Shown: piece by piece, positions 35,008 through 44,519 of the stretch
Layout: each line of letters begins with the position of its first letter
Numbering within the stretch: position 1 is the stretch's first letter
NCBI GenBank assembly: GCA_913055855.1
Contig: CAJXKW010000007.1
Location: 1 to 44,592, forward strand
Source of the DNA: an uncultured Limimonas sp.
Lineage (GTDB): Bacteria > Pseudomonadota > Alphaproteobacteria > Kiloniellales > Rhodovibrionaceae
DNA: 44,592 bases
Reading direction: 5' to 3'
Position numbers and translations under genes: made by a program
The notes under the pieces: generated by a model
The model's database searches: none
What the model was told of the DNA's origin: nothing
Seen by the model: only the letters and a program-made list of their open reading frames with translations

Positions 35008-36254
35008 GCGGCGGACCTCATCGTGATGTGCCGGAGTTGGCCGGCGATCTCCTTCACGGGCAGAACGCCGGAGGCCAGCCCGGCCTTGGCCACCGCGCCG
35101 GGCATGCCCCAGACGACGGAGCTGGCCTCGTCCTGGGCGATGACGTGACCGCCCGCCTCGACCAGCGCCTCGCACCCCTTGAGGCCGTCGCTGCCCATCC
35201 CCGTGAGGATCACCGCCAGGCAGCGGCCGCCGTAGACCTCGATCAGGCTGCGCAGCATGGGATCCACGGAGGGCCGGCAGAAATTCTCCGCCGGCGCCTC
35301 GGACAGCGAAAGCTTGATGCCCTTATCGTCACGGCCCGCAACAAGGTGATAACCACCCGGCGCGACGTAGATGTGCCCGTTCTCCAGACGCTGGCCATCC
35401 CGCGCCTCGCTACAGGGCATCGCGGCCTGACGGCCGATGTGGTCGGCGAGCAGGGACGTGAACGTGGCAGGCATGTGCTGGGTGATCAGGATGGGCTGCT
35501 TGATCGCGCCCAGGTGCCCGATCACCTCGAACAGCGCCTGTGGACCGCCCGTCGAGGACCCGATGGCGACCACCTGCGGCGTCATGCTTGGCATGCGCCG
35601 CAGGCTGAGGGATTCCCCCGCCGGGGCTTTCGCCTCGGGCGCCGCGCCCCGTTTCGGTGCCGGCGCACGCGCCCCGGTGGGCTGTTGCGGCCGGGCGGTC
35701 TCCCGCGCCGCGGCCGGGCCCGGCCGCTGCCGGCCGGTGTCCCGGTCCGGGGCGGTTCCGCCGGACGGCTGCCGGCGCGTCGCGGGGGCACCGCCGCGCG
35801 AGCGGCGTACGGCTGCGGCGAGTTCCTTGACCTTGGTGCGGATCTCGGTCTGGAAATCCTGCTCAGAGCCGAGCCCGCGGTTGGAGGGCTTGCTGACATA
35901 GTCGGCCGCGCCGGCGCTGATGGCGCGAATGGTGACGTCCGCATTCGCCTTGGTGAGCGTGGAGGACATGATGACCTGCACGCCCGGGCGCGCCTCCAGC
36001 AGCTTCGGCAGCGCCGTGAGCCCGTCCATCACGGGCATCTCGACGTCCAGCACGATGACCTCCGCATCGCAGCGGCCGAGCATCTCGATCGCCCGCTGCC
36101 CGTTGCCCGCGGAGCCCACCACCTGGATCTCCGGATCGGCCTCGATGAAGCGCGTGGTCATGCCGCGCACCACGGCCGAATCGTCCACCACCATGACGCG
36201 GTACGGGCCGCGATCTCCCCCAGCGTTCTGCCCGGAACCGGCACCGGCCGCCAT
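35004..36254 (-). CDS. cheB: Chemotaxis methylesterase CheB
   Basis: CheB removes methyl groups from chemoreceptors when phosphorylated by CheA. The 416-residue protein has a receiver domain with phospho-Asp at D70 (VLDVEMPVMDG). A linker of about 70 residues, rich in Arg, Pro and Ala, follows. The methylesterase domain has the catalytic triad region: Ser in AIGSSTGGPQ, His in TQHMP and Asp in GMGSDGL. The linker is longer than in enteric CheB. The gene starts one base after the cheY stop and overlaps cheR. Confidence 0.96.
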   Translation of the reverse strand: MAAGAGSGQNAGGDRGPYRVMVVDDSAVVRGMTTRFIEADPEIQVVGSAGNGQRAIEMLGRCDAEVIVLDVEMPVMDGLTALPKLLEARPGVQVIMSSTLTKANADVTIRAISAGAADYVSKPSNRGLGSEQDFQTEIRTKVKELAAAVRRSRGGAPATRRQPSGGTAPDRDTGRQRPGPAAARETARPQQPTGARAPAPKRGAAPEAKAPAGESLSLRRMPSMTPQVVAIGSSTGGPQALFEVIGHLGAIKQPILITQHMPATFTSLLADHIGRQAAMPCSEARDGQRLENGHIYVAPGGYHLVAGRDDKGIKLSLSEAPAENFCRPSVDPMLRSLIEVYGGRCLAVILTGMGSDGLKGCEALVEAGGHVIAQDEASSVVWGMPGAVAKAGLASGVLPVKEIAGQLRHITMRSAA

Positions 36255-36620
36255 TCAGATCAGCCCCACTTGCGTGAACTTCGACTCCACGATCTCGGAG
36301 TCGAAGGGCTTCATGATGTATTCGTTGGCGCCCGCGCCGAGGGCCTCCTGGATCGAGGACATGTCGTTCTCGGTGGTACAGAACACCACGATCGGCGCAT
36401 CACCGCCCGGCATGCCGCGCAGCTCGCGCAGGAAGTCGATCCCGCTCATCACCGGCATGTTCCAGTCGAGCAGCACGGCGCTGGGCATTTCGCGCCTGCA
36501 CGCCTCAAGCGCCTCCTGCCCGTCCGCGGCTTCCTCCACCGCGAATTCGAGTCCCTCCAGGATCTTGCGCGCGACGCTGCGCACGACCTTGGAGTCATCG
36601 ACAACGAGACACGATTTCAT
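36255..36620 (-). CDS. cheY: Chemotaxis response regulator CheY
   Basis: CheY is a single-domain receiver that carries the signal from CheA to the flagellar switch. The 121-residue protein has acidic VVDDS, phospho-Asp D52 in LLDWNMPVMSG, Thr in FCTTEND and Lys in MKPFD, the full functional set. It lies between cheW and cheB, so it is likely the motor-binding CheY or a phosphate sink of this cluster. Which one cannot be told from sequence. Confidence 0.95.
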   Translation of the reverse strand: MKSCLVVDDSKVVRSVARKILEGLEFAVEEAADGQEALEACRREMPSAVLLDWNMPVMSGIDFLRELRGMPGGDAPIVVFCTTENDMSSIQEALGAGANEYIMKPFDSEIVESKFTQVGLI

Positions 36621-36634
36621 CGCGCTCCTCGCGG

Positions 36635-37141
36635 TCAGGCGGCCTGGGCGCCGTCGTAATCGAGCAGCCCCTGGACGTCGAGGACGACCAGCAACTGGTC
36701 CTTAAGACGGTAGATGCCTTGGGAGAACTCGCGGATCTTGGGATCCAGCGTGGGCGGGTTTTTGCCGAAATCGGCCGGATCCAGGCTGAGCACCTCCCCC
36801 ACTTCGTCGACCATCAGGCTGTAGAGTTCGCCGTTGTGGTCGACCACGATGGACATCTGCTTGTCCCCGTCCCGGCTGGTGTCGCGCTCGCGCAGCCCCA
36901 GGCGCATGCGCACGTCCACGGCCGTGACAATACGCCCGCGCAGGTTGAGCGCGCCCGCGATTTCCGGCGGCGCCAGCGGGATCATGGTGATGTCGCCGCC
37001 GGCCAGGACATCCTGCACCTGCAGCACGGGAATGCCGAAGAGCTGCTCGGCGATGGTGAAGGTGACGTAGTCCTGGGCGTTCTCCGACGCCGTGGTCAGC
37101 GCCTTGTGACCGGCGTTGGTCTCGGTCAAGGCCTGGCTCAT
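36635..37141 (-). CDS. cheW: Chemotaxis coupling protein CheW
   Basis: CheW couples chemoreceptors to CheA in the signalling array. The 168-residue single-domain protein has the family pattern: YVTFTIAEQLFGIPVLQVQD, then LAPPEIAGALNLRGRIVTAV, SIVVDHNGELYSLMVDEVGEV and the C-terminal LVVLDVQGLL. Its ATG shares four bases with the cheA stop (ATGA), so it is coupled to cheA. The receptors are not in the window. Confidence 0.96.
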   Translation of the reverse strand: MSQALTETNAGHKALTTASENAQDYVTFTIAEQLFGIPVLQVQDVLAGGDITMIPLAPPEIAGALNLRGRIVTAVDVRMRLGLRERDTSRDGDKQMSIVVDHNGELYSLMVDEVGEVLSLDPADFGKNPPTLDPKIREFSQGIYRLKDQLLVVLDVQGLLDYDGAQAA

Positions 37142-40038
37142 GCCGCACCCCTTTCTTCGGCGACCTCTTCCGTCAGCGTCTCATGCAGCGTGTCCAGCAG
37201 CGTGTCTCGGTCGAACTTCGCGACATAGTCCCGGAAGCCCGCGGCGCGGCCGCGTTCCATGTCATGGGCCGTGGCGTGCGAGGACAGCGCGATCAGCGGC
37301 ACGTTCGCCCAGCGTGTCTTGCTGCGCAGGGTCTCGGCGAGTTCGTAGCCGTCCATCCCGGGCATCTCGATGTCCGAGACGATGACGTCGAAGTTCTCGC
37401 CGTTGTCGCAGAGCTGCAGCGCCGCATCCGCGCTCTCCACGGCCGTAACGCGGTAGCCGGCGACGCCCAGGAGCGGCGAGAGCAGGTTCCGGAAGAACGG
37501 GCTGTCGTCGATGAGCAGCACGCGGCTCGCGCCGCCGCTCTTCTCCAAAGCCTTTTCCTCGCTGCGGAACCAGTCCCGGAACGCTTGCGTCAGGTAGTAG
37601 CCGGTGTCGATCAGATCGGTCGCCTTGCCGCCGATAACCGCGCTGCCCAGGTACCCTTCGCGGCTGTCCTGGAGTTCCACGTTCATGGGTTCCTCGACGA
37701 TATCCACGATCTCGTCCACGACGAGCCCCATCGTGCGGTCCTGATCGGAGAACACCAGCACCGGCTTCTTGCCCTCGTCGCCCAGCGGCGGCGCGCCGTC
37801 CATCTGGATCAGCGGCATCAGGTGGCCGCGATACTGGATGACGCGTTGGCCGTTCGAATACTCGACGTTCTGCAGGTCGACCTCCTCCAGACGCGCGACG
37901 AGCGCCAGCGGCACGGCCTTGGGGGACTTGTCCACGGCATTGAAGACCAGCATGGACACCCTCTCCTCTTCGCGCGCGCCGGTCTCCTTCTCGATCTGCG
38001 CGTGGTCGCCCTCGGCGAGCGCGATCTCGCCGCTGGCCGAGGCGACCCCGTTGGGATCCAGGATCATCACCACGCGGCCGTCGCCGAGGATGGTGTTGCC
38101 GGAGAACAGCGGGATGTTGCGCAGGATCTTGGCAACCGGCTTCACCACGATTTCCTCGGTGTCGTAGACCTGATCGACGATGATGCCGAAGCTGTAGGTC
38201 CCGACCTGGCTGACCACGATGAAACCGTCGGTCTCGCTGCGGTCGGCGCCGTCGCCGCCGTCGGCGGCGGCACCGCCGGCGTGGTCCGCGTGGCCGTCGC
38301 TGGCCCGCCCCCGGCCGTTGCCCGAACGCGCCTTGGTCTCGTCGAGGCGGAGAAGCTGGCGCAGGTTGACCAGTGGAAGCAGGCGGTCACGCAGGCGCAG
38401 CACCGGCGTGTTCTTGATGCGCTCGATCTTGTTCTCGCTGCCGCCCTTGGCGCGCACCAGCTCGACCACCGAAAGCTGCGGAATGGCGAAGCGCTCGCCC
38501 GCGCACTCCACGATCAGCGCGGACACGATCGCCAGGGTCAGCGGAATCTTCACCGTGAACTTGCTGCCCTGACCGCGCTTGGACGTCAGCTCGATGGTGC
38601 CGCCGATCTGCTCGATGTTGCTGCGCACCACGTCCATGCCGACGCCACGCCCGGAGACGGCGGAGACCTTGTCGGCCGTCGAGAAGCCGGGCTTGAAGAC
38701 GAACTGCAGAATCTGCTGCTCGCTCAGGTTGCTCAGGTCGGACTCGTTCGTCAGCCCGTTGCGCAGCGCCTTGTTGGCGATCTTGTCCGGGTCCAGGCCC
38801 TTCCCGTCGTCGCCGATCTCGATGATGATGTGCCCGCCTTCATGGTAGGCGTTGAGGAAGACCGTGCCGGTCTCGGTCTTGCCCGCGGCCTTGCGCTCGT
38901 CCGGGTACTCCAGACCATGGTCCGCGGCGTTGCGCACCATGTGCGTCAGGGGATCCTTGATGAGTTCGAGGACCTGCCGGTCGAGTTCGGTGTCCTCGCC
39001 CTTCATCTTGAGTTCGATCTTCTTGCCGAGCTCCTTGGATAGATCGCGCACCAGCCGCGGCAGCTTGGACCAAGCGTTGCCGATGGGCTGCATGCGCGTC
39101 TTCATCACGCCCTCCTGGAGTTCGGAAACGACGTGATTGAGGCGCTGCAGCGGTGCGGCGAACTCGCTTTCCTTGTGCTTGCGCAGGATCTGCATGAGCT
39201 GGTTGCGGTTCAGCACCAGCTCGGAGACGGTCGTCATCAGGCTTTCCAGCAGCTCAACGCTGACGCGGATGGACTGCGAGGCGACCTGCGACTCGCGGTG
39301 CTGGCCGCTGTCGCCGCCGCCCTTTTGTTGCTGCTGTTGCTGCTGACGGCTGCCCGACGCCCCCTGCCCCGGCGCGCTTTCCTGCTGCGCCTGGGTGACG
39401 TGGGGCTCCGGACTGGTTTCTCCGGGCTTGTGTTCCGCCGGTGCGCTTTCCCCCTGCTGGCGCACCGCCGGTGACTGCCCCGCTTCGCCTGCGGTGTCGC
39501 CGTCGCCGGCCACCGTTCCACCCGATTCGGCGGTGCCTTCGGTCGCCGAAGCGGCGGCGTCCGATGCCGGCTCGGCAGACGCCTCGTCCGCCTGTGCCGA
39601 CTCGCCGCCCCCTCCGGACAGGGTCGTGGGAACGCTCTGCTCCGTCACGATCCCCTTGTCCGCGACCTCGACCATGATCTCCAGACGGTTGAGGAGTTCG
39701 CTGTCGTCGCCTTCGGGCTCCTGCTCCGTCTCTTCGAGGACGCTCAGGATTTCCCGGATGCGGTCGAGGCACTCGAGGATGAGGGAAACGCGCTCCTGGT
39801 CGACTTCCAGGCTGCCGTCGCGAATCCGGCCGAGCACGTTTTCACCCGCGTGCGCCACGTTCTCCAGACGTGGCAATCCCAGGAACCCGCAGGTCCCCTT
39901 GATCGTGTGCATCACGCGGAAAATGTTGTCGAGCAGCTCGGGCGAGTTCGGTTCCTGTTCGAGCTTGACCAGTTCGGTATCGAGAACTTGCAGACTTTCG
40001 TTCGTCTCCGTCAGAAATTCACTGAGAAGATCATCCAT
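37138..40038 (-). CDS. cheA: Hybrid chemotaxis histidine kinase CheA with C-terminal receiver
   Basis: CheA autophosphorylates in response to receptors and passes phosphate to CheY and CheB. Domains in the 966 residues are: HPt with phospho-His H44 (MHTIKGTCGFLG); an acidic then Gln-rich linker (about 130-250, with a run of Gln); dimerisation helices; an ATPase domain with N box HMVRNAADHGLEYP and GRGVGMDVVR; a CheW-like domain (about 505-650); a second CheW-like domain (about 695-830); and a receiver (about 838-966, Asp in VSDIEMPGMDG). Two CheW-like domains plus a receiver make it longer than the classic form (about 650). It heads the operon, downstream of a candidate CtrA box. Confidence 0.96.
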   Translation of the reverse strand: MDDLLSEFLTETNESLQVLDTELVKLEQEPNSPELLDNIFRVMHTIKGTCGFLGLPRLENVAHAGENVLGRIRDGSLEVDQERVSLILECLDRIREILSVLEETEQEPEGDDSELLNRLEIMVEVADKGIVTEQSVPTTLSGGGGESAQADEASAEPASDAAASATEGTAESGGTVAGDGDTAGEAGQSPAVRQQGESAPAEHKPGETSPEPHVTQAQQESAPGQGASGSRQQQQQQQKGGGDSGQHRESQVASQSIRVSVELLESLMTTVSELVLNRNQLMQILRKHKESEFAAPLQRLNHVVSELQEGVMKTRMQPIGNAWSKLPRLVRDLSKELGKKIELKMKGEDTELDRQVLELIKDPLTHMVRNAADHGLEYPDERKAAGKTETGTVFLNAYHEGGHIIIEIGDDGKGLDPDKIANKALRNGLTNESDLSNLSEQQILQFVFKPGFSTADKVSAVSGRGVGMDVVRSNIEQIGGTIELTSKRGQGSKFTVKIPLTLAIVSALIVECAGERFAIPQLSVVELVRAKGGSENKIERIKNTPVLRLRDRLLPLVNLRQLLRLDETKARSGNGRGRASDGHADHAGGAAADGGDGADRSETDGFIVVSQVGTYSFGIIVDQVYDTEEIVVKPVAKILRNIPLFSGNTILGDGRVVMILDPNGVASASGEIALAEGDHAQIEKETGAREEERVSMLVFNAVDKSPKAVPLALVARLEEVDLQNVEYSNGQRVIQYRGHLMPLIQMDGAPPLGDEGKKPVLVFSDQDRTMGLVVDEIVDIVEEPMNVELQDSREGYLGSAVIGGKATDLIDTGYYLTQAFRDWFRSEEKALEKSGGASRVLLIDDSPFFRNLLSPLLGVAGYRVTAVESADAALQLCDNGENFDVIVSDIEMPGMDGYELAETLRSKTRWANVPLIALSSHATAHDMERGRAAGFRDYVAKFDRDTLLDTLHETLTEEVAEERGAA

Positions 40039-40135
40039 CGTCGCCCCAACACTCGTGTTCAGCGGATCGCGACCGCATCCGGCGAAGCCGATTCATGCGG
40101 CAGTCCACGACCATGGTGAGATTTGCAAGAATTGA

Positions 40136-40150
40136 TTAAAAGAGCGTTTA
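40136..40150. promoter_or_regulatory. Candidate CtrA box upstream of cheA
   Basis: TTAA-N7-TTTA at 40136-40150 has the same form as the fliF site, including the following C. It lies about 100 bases upstream of the leftward cheA start and about 195 from the rightward permease gene. A GATTC (GANTC) occurs at 40090-40094. The 305-bp region 40039-40343 otherwise shows no gene. Confidence 0.45.
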
Positions 40151-40343
40151 CTCTCAGGGACGTGCGCCGGGCACGGCGTTGGACGCGCGACCCTGGCGCG
40201 CTACATCGGCTCGCAACGGAACACCCGCCCGGCGCGCGCCGCAGGGCCGGCACCTGTTGCGAATGCGTTGCATTTGAACCGTGGCCACGGGCACGTATGC
40301 TGCCCTGACCACGCCGTACGATTGTCTAGCACATGCGAACCGG

Positions 40344-42071
40344 ATGAGCGAGCCCACAACCTCCCCGAACACCGCAACCACCCCGCGCGCGACGACGCCT
40401 GCCGCCGGCGCCGACGATGCGGCCGGCGGCGTGCGCAGCAAGCGCCGGCCCGCCCTGGGCGTGCTGACCGTCGCCATCGCGGCCGTCTTCGCCATCCCCA
40501 TCCTGACCGTGGCGGGGCACGTGCTCATGCCCGCGTCCTCGGACGTCTGGCGGCACCTGGTGAGCACGGTGCTCCCCCGCTATCTCTGGAACACCGTGGG
40601 ACTCATCCTGGGTGTGGGCGTGCTCACGCCGGTTATCGGCGCGGGGACAGCGTGGCTGGTGACCATGTGCCGGTTTCCCGGCCGCCGCATCTTCGAATGG
40701 GCCCTGATCCTGCCGCTTGCGGTGCCGGCCTATGTCATGGCCTACGCCTACACCGACTTCCTTCAGTTCACCGGGCCGGTGCAGACGGCGCTGCGCGACC
40801 TGACGGGTCTTGACCCGCGTGCCTACTGGTTCCCGGAGATCCGCTCGCTGGGCGGCGCGATCGCCATGCTCGCGCTGGTGACCTACCCCTACGTCTACCT
40901 CCTCGCCCGGGCCTCGTTCCTAGAGCAGTCGGTGTGTGCGCTGGAGGTTTCGCGCACCCTTGGGTGCAGCCGCTGGGGTAGCTTCGTGCGGGTCGCCCTG
41001 CCCCTGGCGCGGCCTTCCATCGTCGCCGGGACCTCCCTGGCGCTCATGGAGACGCTGGCGGACTTTGGCACGGTCAGCTACTTCGGCGTGCAGACCTTCA
41101 CCACGGGAATCGTGCGCGCCTGGAGCGCGTTCGGCGACGCCACGGCAGCCGCCCAGCTCGCCGCCGTCCTGCTGGGCTTCGTGTTCGGCGTGCTCCTGCT
41201 CGAACGCAGCAGCCGGGGGCGCGCCCGCTACGCCCACACCTCGACTCAGTACCGCGCGCTGCCCGGCTACCGGCTGCGCGGCGTGAGCGCGTTCGGCGCC
41301 TGGCTGGCGTGCGCGCTGCCCATCCTCCTGGGCTTCCTCCTGCCCGCCGGCATCCTGTTCAAGCTCTCGCTGCAGCGTGGCGATCAGCAATTCGGCGCAC
41401 GCTTCCTGGAGCTGGCGGGAAACTCGTTCACCCTGGCGGCCGTGACCGCCCTGCTGGCGGTGCTGCTCGCCACCCTCATGGCCTACGGCCAGCGCCTGGA
41501 CCCGGTGCGCCCGACGATGCTGGCGAACCGCGTCGCGGCCATGGGGTACGCCATCCCGGGGACAGTGATTGCCATCGGCACCCTGATCCCCTTCGCCGCC
41601 GTGGACAACGCCGTGGACGCCTGGATGCGCAGCACCTTCGGAATCGCCACCGGTCTCATCCTGACCGGCAGCATCGCCGCCCTGGTGTTCGCCTATCTGG
41701 TGCGCTTCATGGCGGTTGCGCTCAACACGGTCGAGGCCAGCCTGGGCCGCATCCGGTCCAGCATGGACGACGCCGCGCGGGCGCTGGGTCACGGGCCGAT
41801 CAGCACGCTGCGCCGCGTGCACGCACCCATGATCTGGGGCTCCATGGCGACGGCGGGGCTGGTGGTTTTCGTCGACGTGATGAAGGAGCTGCCCGCCACC
41901 CTGGTCATGCGCCCCTTCGACTTCGACACCCTGGCGGTGCAGGCGCACAACCTCGCCGCGGACGAGCGCCTCGCCGAAGCCTCAACGGCGGCCCTGACCA
42001 TCGTCGCCGTGGGTATCATCCCGGTGATCCTGCTCTCCAAGACGATCGCCCGGTCCCGGCCGGGGAGCTAG
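40344..42071 (+). CDS. Iron(III)-type ABC transporter permease (FbpB-like, two-domain)
   Basis: This inner-membrane permease of 575 residues carries two fused binding-protein-dependent transport domains, about 12 membrane helices. The two EAA loops are visible: LEVSRTLGCSRWGSFVRV (about residue 200) and MDDAARALGHGPISTLRR (about 475). The two-domain layout is shared by FbpB/SfuB iron permeases and by ThiP for thiamine. The MKELPATLVMRPF, then FDTLAV segment near the end is typical of the iron group. I chose the ATG at 40344; upstream GTG at 40281 adds residues unlike the family. No binding protein or ATPase is adjacent, so the transporter's other parts must lie elsewhere. Confidence 0.87.
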   Translation: MSEPTTSPNTATTPRATTPAAGADDAAGGVRSKRRPALGVLTVAIAAVFAIPILTVAGHVLMPASSDVWRHLVSTVLPRYLWNTVGLILGVGVLTPVIGAGTAWLVTMCRFPGRRIFEWALILPLAVPAYVMAYAYTDFLQFTGPVQTALRDLTGLDPRAYWFPEIRSLGGAIAMLALVTYPYVYLLARASFLEQSVCALEVSRTLGCSRWGSFVRVALPLARPSIVAGTSLALMETLADFGTVSYFGVQTFTTGIVRAWSAFGDATAAAQLAAVLLGFVFGVLLLERSSRGRARYAHTSTQYRALPGYRLRGVSAFGAWLACALPILLGFLLPAGILFKLSLQRGDQQFGARFLELAGNSFTLAAVTALLAVLLATLMAYGQRLDPVRPTMLANRVAAMGYAIPGTVIAIGTLIPFAAVDNAVDAWMRSTFGIATGLILTGSIAALVFAYLVRFMAVALNTVEASLGRIRSSMDDAARALGHGPISTLRRVHAPMIWGSMATAGLVVFVDVMKELPATLVMRPFDFDTLAVQAHNLAADERLAEASTAALTIVAVGIIPVILLSKTIARSRPGS

Positions 42072-42167
42072 CCCAGCTTCCCGGGAGGGTTCTTCGCGCT
42101 GGCCCGCCGGCCGCACGGCCTGGCGGGCACCGGCCGCTAACGCCGTGTAAACCCATCGTGTACAGAT

Positions 42168-44519
42168 TTGGCAGACCAATACGTCGCCCACAGCTCTGCC
42201 GAGCCCGTGATGGCCTTCGACATCGCCTTCGACTACCGCTTCGCCAGCCATGGCTTCTTTACGGACCGCGTCCGAGACGTCCTTGAGGCCGCCGCCGACG
42301 CCTGGGAGTCGGTGATCACGGAAGAGTTCGGCGACGTTCCGCTGGGAATCCGCCTGTCCCTCACGGATCCGAGCCAGGCGCCGGTGGAACGCACGGTCAC
42401 GCTCGATCGGCCCATCGACGACCTGCGTATCTTCGTGGGCTCACAGTCCCCCGCCTTCGGCGAGACCGGCGACGCGCTGGCGCGCAGCGGCGTGCGCGGC
42501 AAGGGCCAGACCGCGGATATCCTGAAACGGCGGGTGGCGAGCGATTTCCGCGAGGCGGGACCGGCCACCGACTTCGAGCCCTTCGCGGGGGTGCTCTCGA
42601 TCGACCCGGAACACCCCTGGAACCGGGATCTCGACGCGCCCGGCGCGGACGAATTCGATCTCTACACCGTCGTCCTTCACGAAATCGGTCACGTGCTGGG
42701 CATCGGCCAAGCGCAGGTCTTTGCCGATCTGGGCGCCGGGCAAAGCTTCCGCGGTGCCAACGCCCGCAGCATCAACGACGGCGCACCCATTCCGCTGGCC
42801 AACGACCTCGCCCATCCGACGGAATCCTACCGCGGCGGCGACCCGCTGATGTCGCCGTTGCTCGCCAAAGGCACGCGCGAGGAGATCGATGCCACGGACA
42901 AGGCGATGCTCGCCGACATCGGCTATGCCGTGGAAAACTTCGACCCACAGGGCCGCATGCCGCCCGTGGCGACCGACGGCGACGAGGGCCGCGGCGACGG
43001 CCAGGGTCGGACCATTTTCGGCTCGCGGGTCGCGGACCTGCTGGACGGCCTCGGCGGCGCCGATCAGCTCCAGGGCGAACAGGGCGCCGACCGCCTCTAC
43101 GGCGGTTCAGGCGACGATGTCCTTTTCGGCGGACCGGGGGCGGACTACCTCTTCGGCGGCCCCGGCAAGGACCAGCTCCAGGGCGGTGCGGGCCCGGATT
43201 TGCTGCACGCGGGCCCGGACAGCGCCGGCACGCTTTTCGGTGGCGGGGCGAACGTCGACGCGGACCCGGGCGCGGATACCTTCTACGTCGCGCCCGGCGA
43301 TGTGGCGCGCGGCGACGCGGCGGCGACCGTCCGGATCGCCGACTTCGACCCGGCGGCCGAGACCATCCTGGTGGATCCGGCCTTCGGCTTCGACAGCCCG
43401 GAAGCCGTCCTCGCGGAAACGGACAAGCCGTTCCGCAACGTCACGCGCCTGGACCTGACGCTGGCGGGCGGGGCAAACACGCGGGTTGACGTCCGCCACG
43501 AGTCCCAGACGGGCACGCCGCTGACGGCCGACAACATTGCCATCGGGCGGCCTGATTTGCCCGAGGGCAAGGCCATGAACGGCGCGCCCCTGGCGCGCCC
43601 CGATCACGCCACCCTGTCCGGAAGCGGCCGCGTGGTGGACGTTCTCGCCAACGACGCCGACCCGGACGGCGACGCGCTGATTCCGACCGTCCTTCACGAT
43701 CCCGCCGGGGTCGAGGTCCAGGTCGTGATCGACGCCGGCCGGACCGTGCTGCAGGTTCAGCGCGAACCTGCCTTCGACGGCTCGGCCCGGGTCCCCTACA
43801 TCGCCAGCGACGGCAACGGCGCTGTCGACCGGAGTGTGCTGACGATCAGCGGGCCGGACGCCGAAACGTCGGCGCAGCCGGATCCGGCCGACGCGGGCCC
43901 GGGCGAACGCCTTTCCGCGCTCTACCTGGGCAACCTGGGGCGACCGCCCGGCCCCGACGAACGCGCCTATTGGACGGCGGAGCAGCAGCGGGCCGGCACG
44001 ACGGCGGACACGGGAACCGCCGGGATGCTCACCGATGCGGCGGCGGCCCTGCACCGCAGCGAAGGCGACGGCAGGGCGTTCGGGACCGTCCCTTCCCCCG
44101 CAGCGGACGATGGCGACGCGGGCGGCGCGGTTACCGGGGCCGTCGACGCCCTGTTCGAGAATCTGTTCAACCGGCCTGCGGCGGCGTGGGCGGAGGCGCA
44201 ACGCAGCGACCTGTTGCAAAGCCGCCTGGAGGTGGGGCTGCCGCTGGGCACGCCCGCCCAAGATGCGGTCGCCGGCGCCACCGGCACCGACGCCAGCGCA
44301 TTCGCAGCGAAACTGGACACGGCGACCGCCTTCGCCGAACACATGGACCGCGCCCGCTTCGAGGCCCTGGACGCGCCGTACGAGGCGGCTCGCGCCCTTA
44401 TAAACGGTGTGGGCGCGGACGCGGCCAGCGTCGCCAACGCCGTCGCCGACATCGGGGACATGGCCCTCGTCGGCCAGCCCGCCGCGTTCGCCGCGCAGAC
44501 CGGCGACACGATGGGCTAG
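42168..44519 (+). CDS. RTX metalloprotease-like protein with DUF4214-like tail
   Basis: This is a probable type I-secreted protein of about 783 residues, with no signal peptide. The N-terminal 270 residues look like a metzincin protease. HEIGHVLGIGQ (H171-H175, counted from 42168) has Gln where the third His normally sits. H216 in DLAHPTES could supply it, and M228 in DPLMSPLL would be the Met-turn, an arrangement known from leishmanolysin-like enzymes. Glycine-rich calcium-binding RTX nonapeptides follow (about 290-345), then a cadherin-like/VCBS-type segment (VLANDADPDGDAL) and DUF4214-like YLGNLGRPPGPDERAYW. The start is TTG at 42168 or ATG at 42210, neither with a strong ribosome site. 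The stop may have been created by an insertion. Confidence 0.78.
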   Translation: MADQYVAHSSAEPVMAFDIAFDYRFASHGFFTDRVRDVLEAAADAWESVITEEFGDVPLGIRLSLTDPSQAPVERTVTLDRPIDDLRIFVGSQSPAFGETGDALARSGVRGKGQTADILKRRVASDFREAGPATDFEPFAGVLSIDPEHPWNRDLDAPGADEFDLYTVVLHEIGHVLGIGQAQVFADLGAGQSFRGANARSINDGAPIPLANDLAHPTESYRGGDPLMSPLLAKGTREEIDATDKAMLADIGYAVENFDPQGRMPPVATDGDEGRGDGQGRTIFGSRVADLLDGLGGADQLQGEQGADRLYGGSGDDVLFGGPGADYLFGGPGKDQLQGGAGPDLLHAGPDSAGTLFGGGANVDADPGADTFYVAPGDVARGDAAATVRIADFDPAAETILVDPAFGFDSPEAVLAETDKPFRNVTRLDLTLAGGANTRVDVRHESQTGTPLTADNIAIGRPDLPEGKAMNGAPLARPDHATLSGSGRVVDVLANDADPDGDALIPTVLHDPAGVEVQVVIDAGRTVLQVQREPAFDGSARVPYIASDGNGAVDRSVLTISGPDAETSAQPDPADAGPGERLSALYLGNLGRPPGPDERAYWTAEQQRAGTTADTGTAGMLTDAAAALHRSEGDGRAFGTVPSPAADDGDAGGAVTGAVDALFENLFNRPAAAWAEAQRSDLLQSRLEVGLPLGTPAQDAVAGATGTDASAFAAKLDTATAFAEHMDRARFEALDAPYEAARALINGVGADAASVANAVADIGDMALVGQPAAFAAQTGDTMG

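Noticed and set aside
37183..39042. 619-codon rightward frame opposite cheA
   Set aside because: Antisense shadow of an obvious CheA; no motif.
39320..39345. CAG/CTG-type repeat in cheA as a mobile or CRISPR repeat
   Set aside because: It encodes a short Gln run in the CheA linker; no spaced repeat structure. No CRISPR array, tRNA or rRNA was seen in the window.
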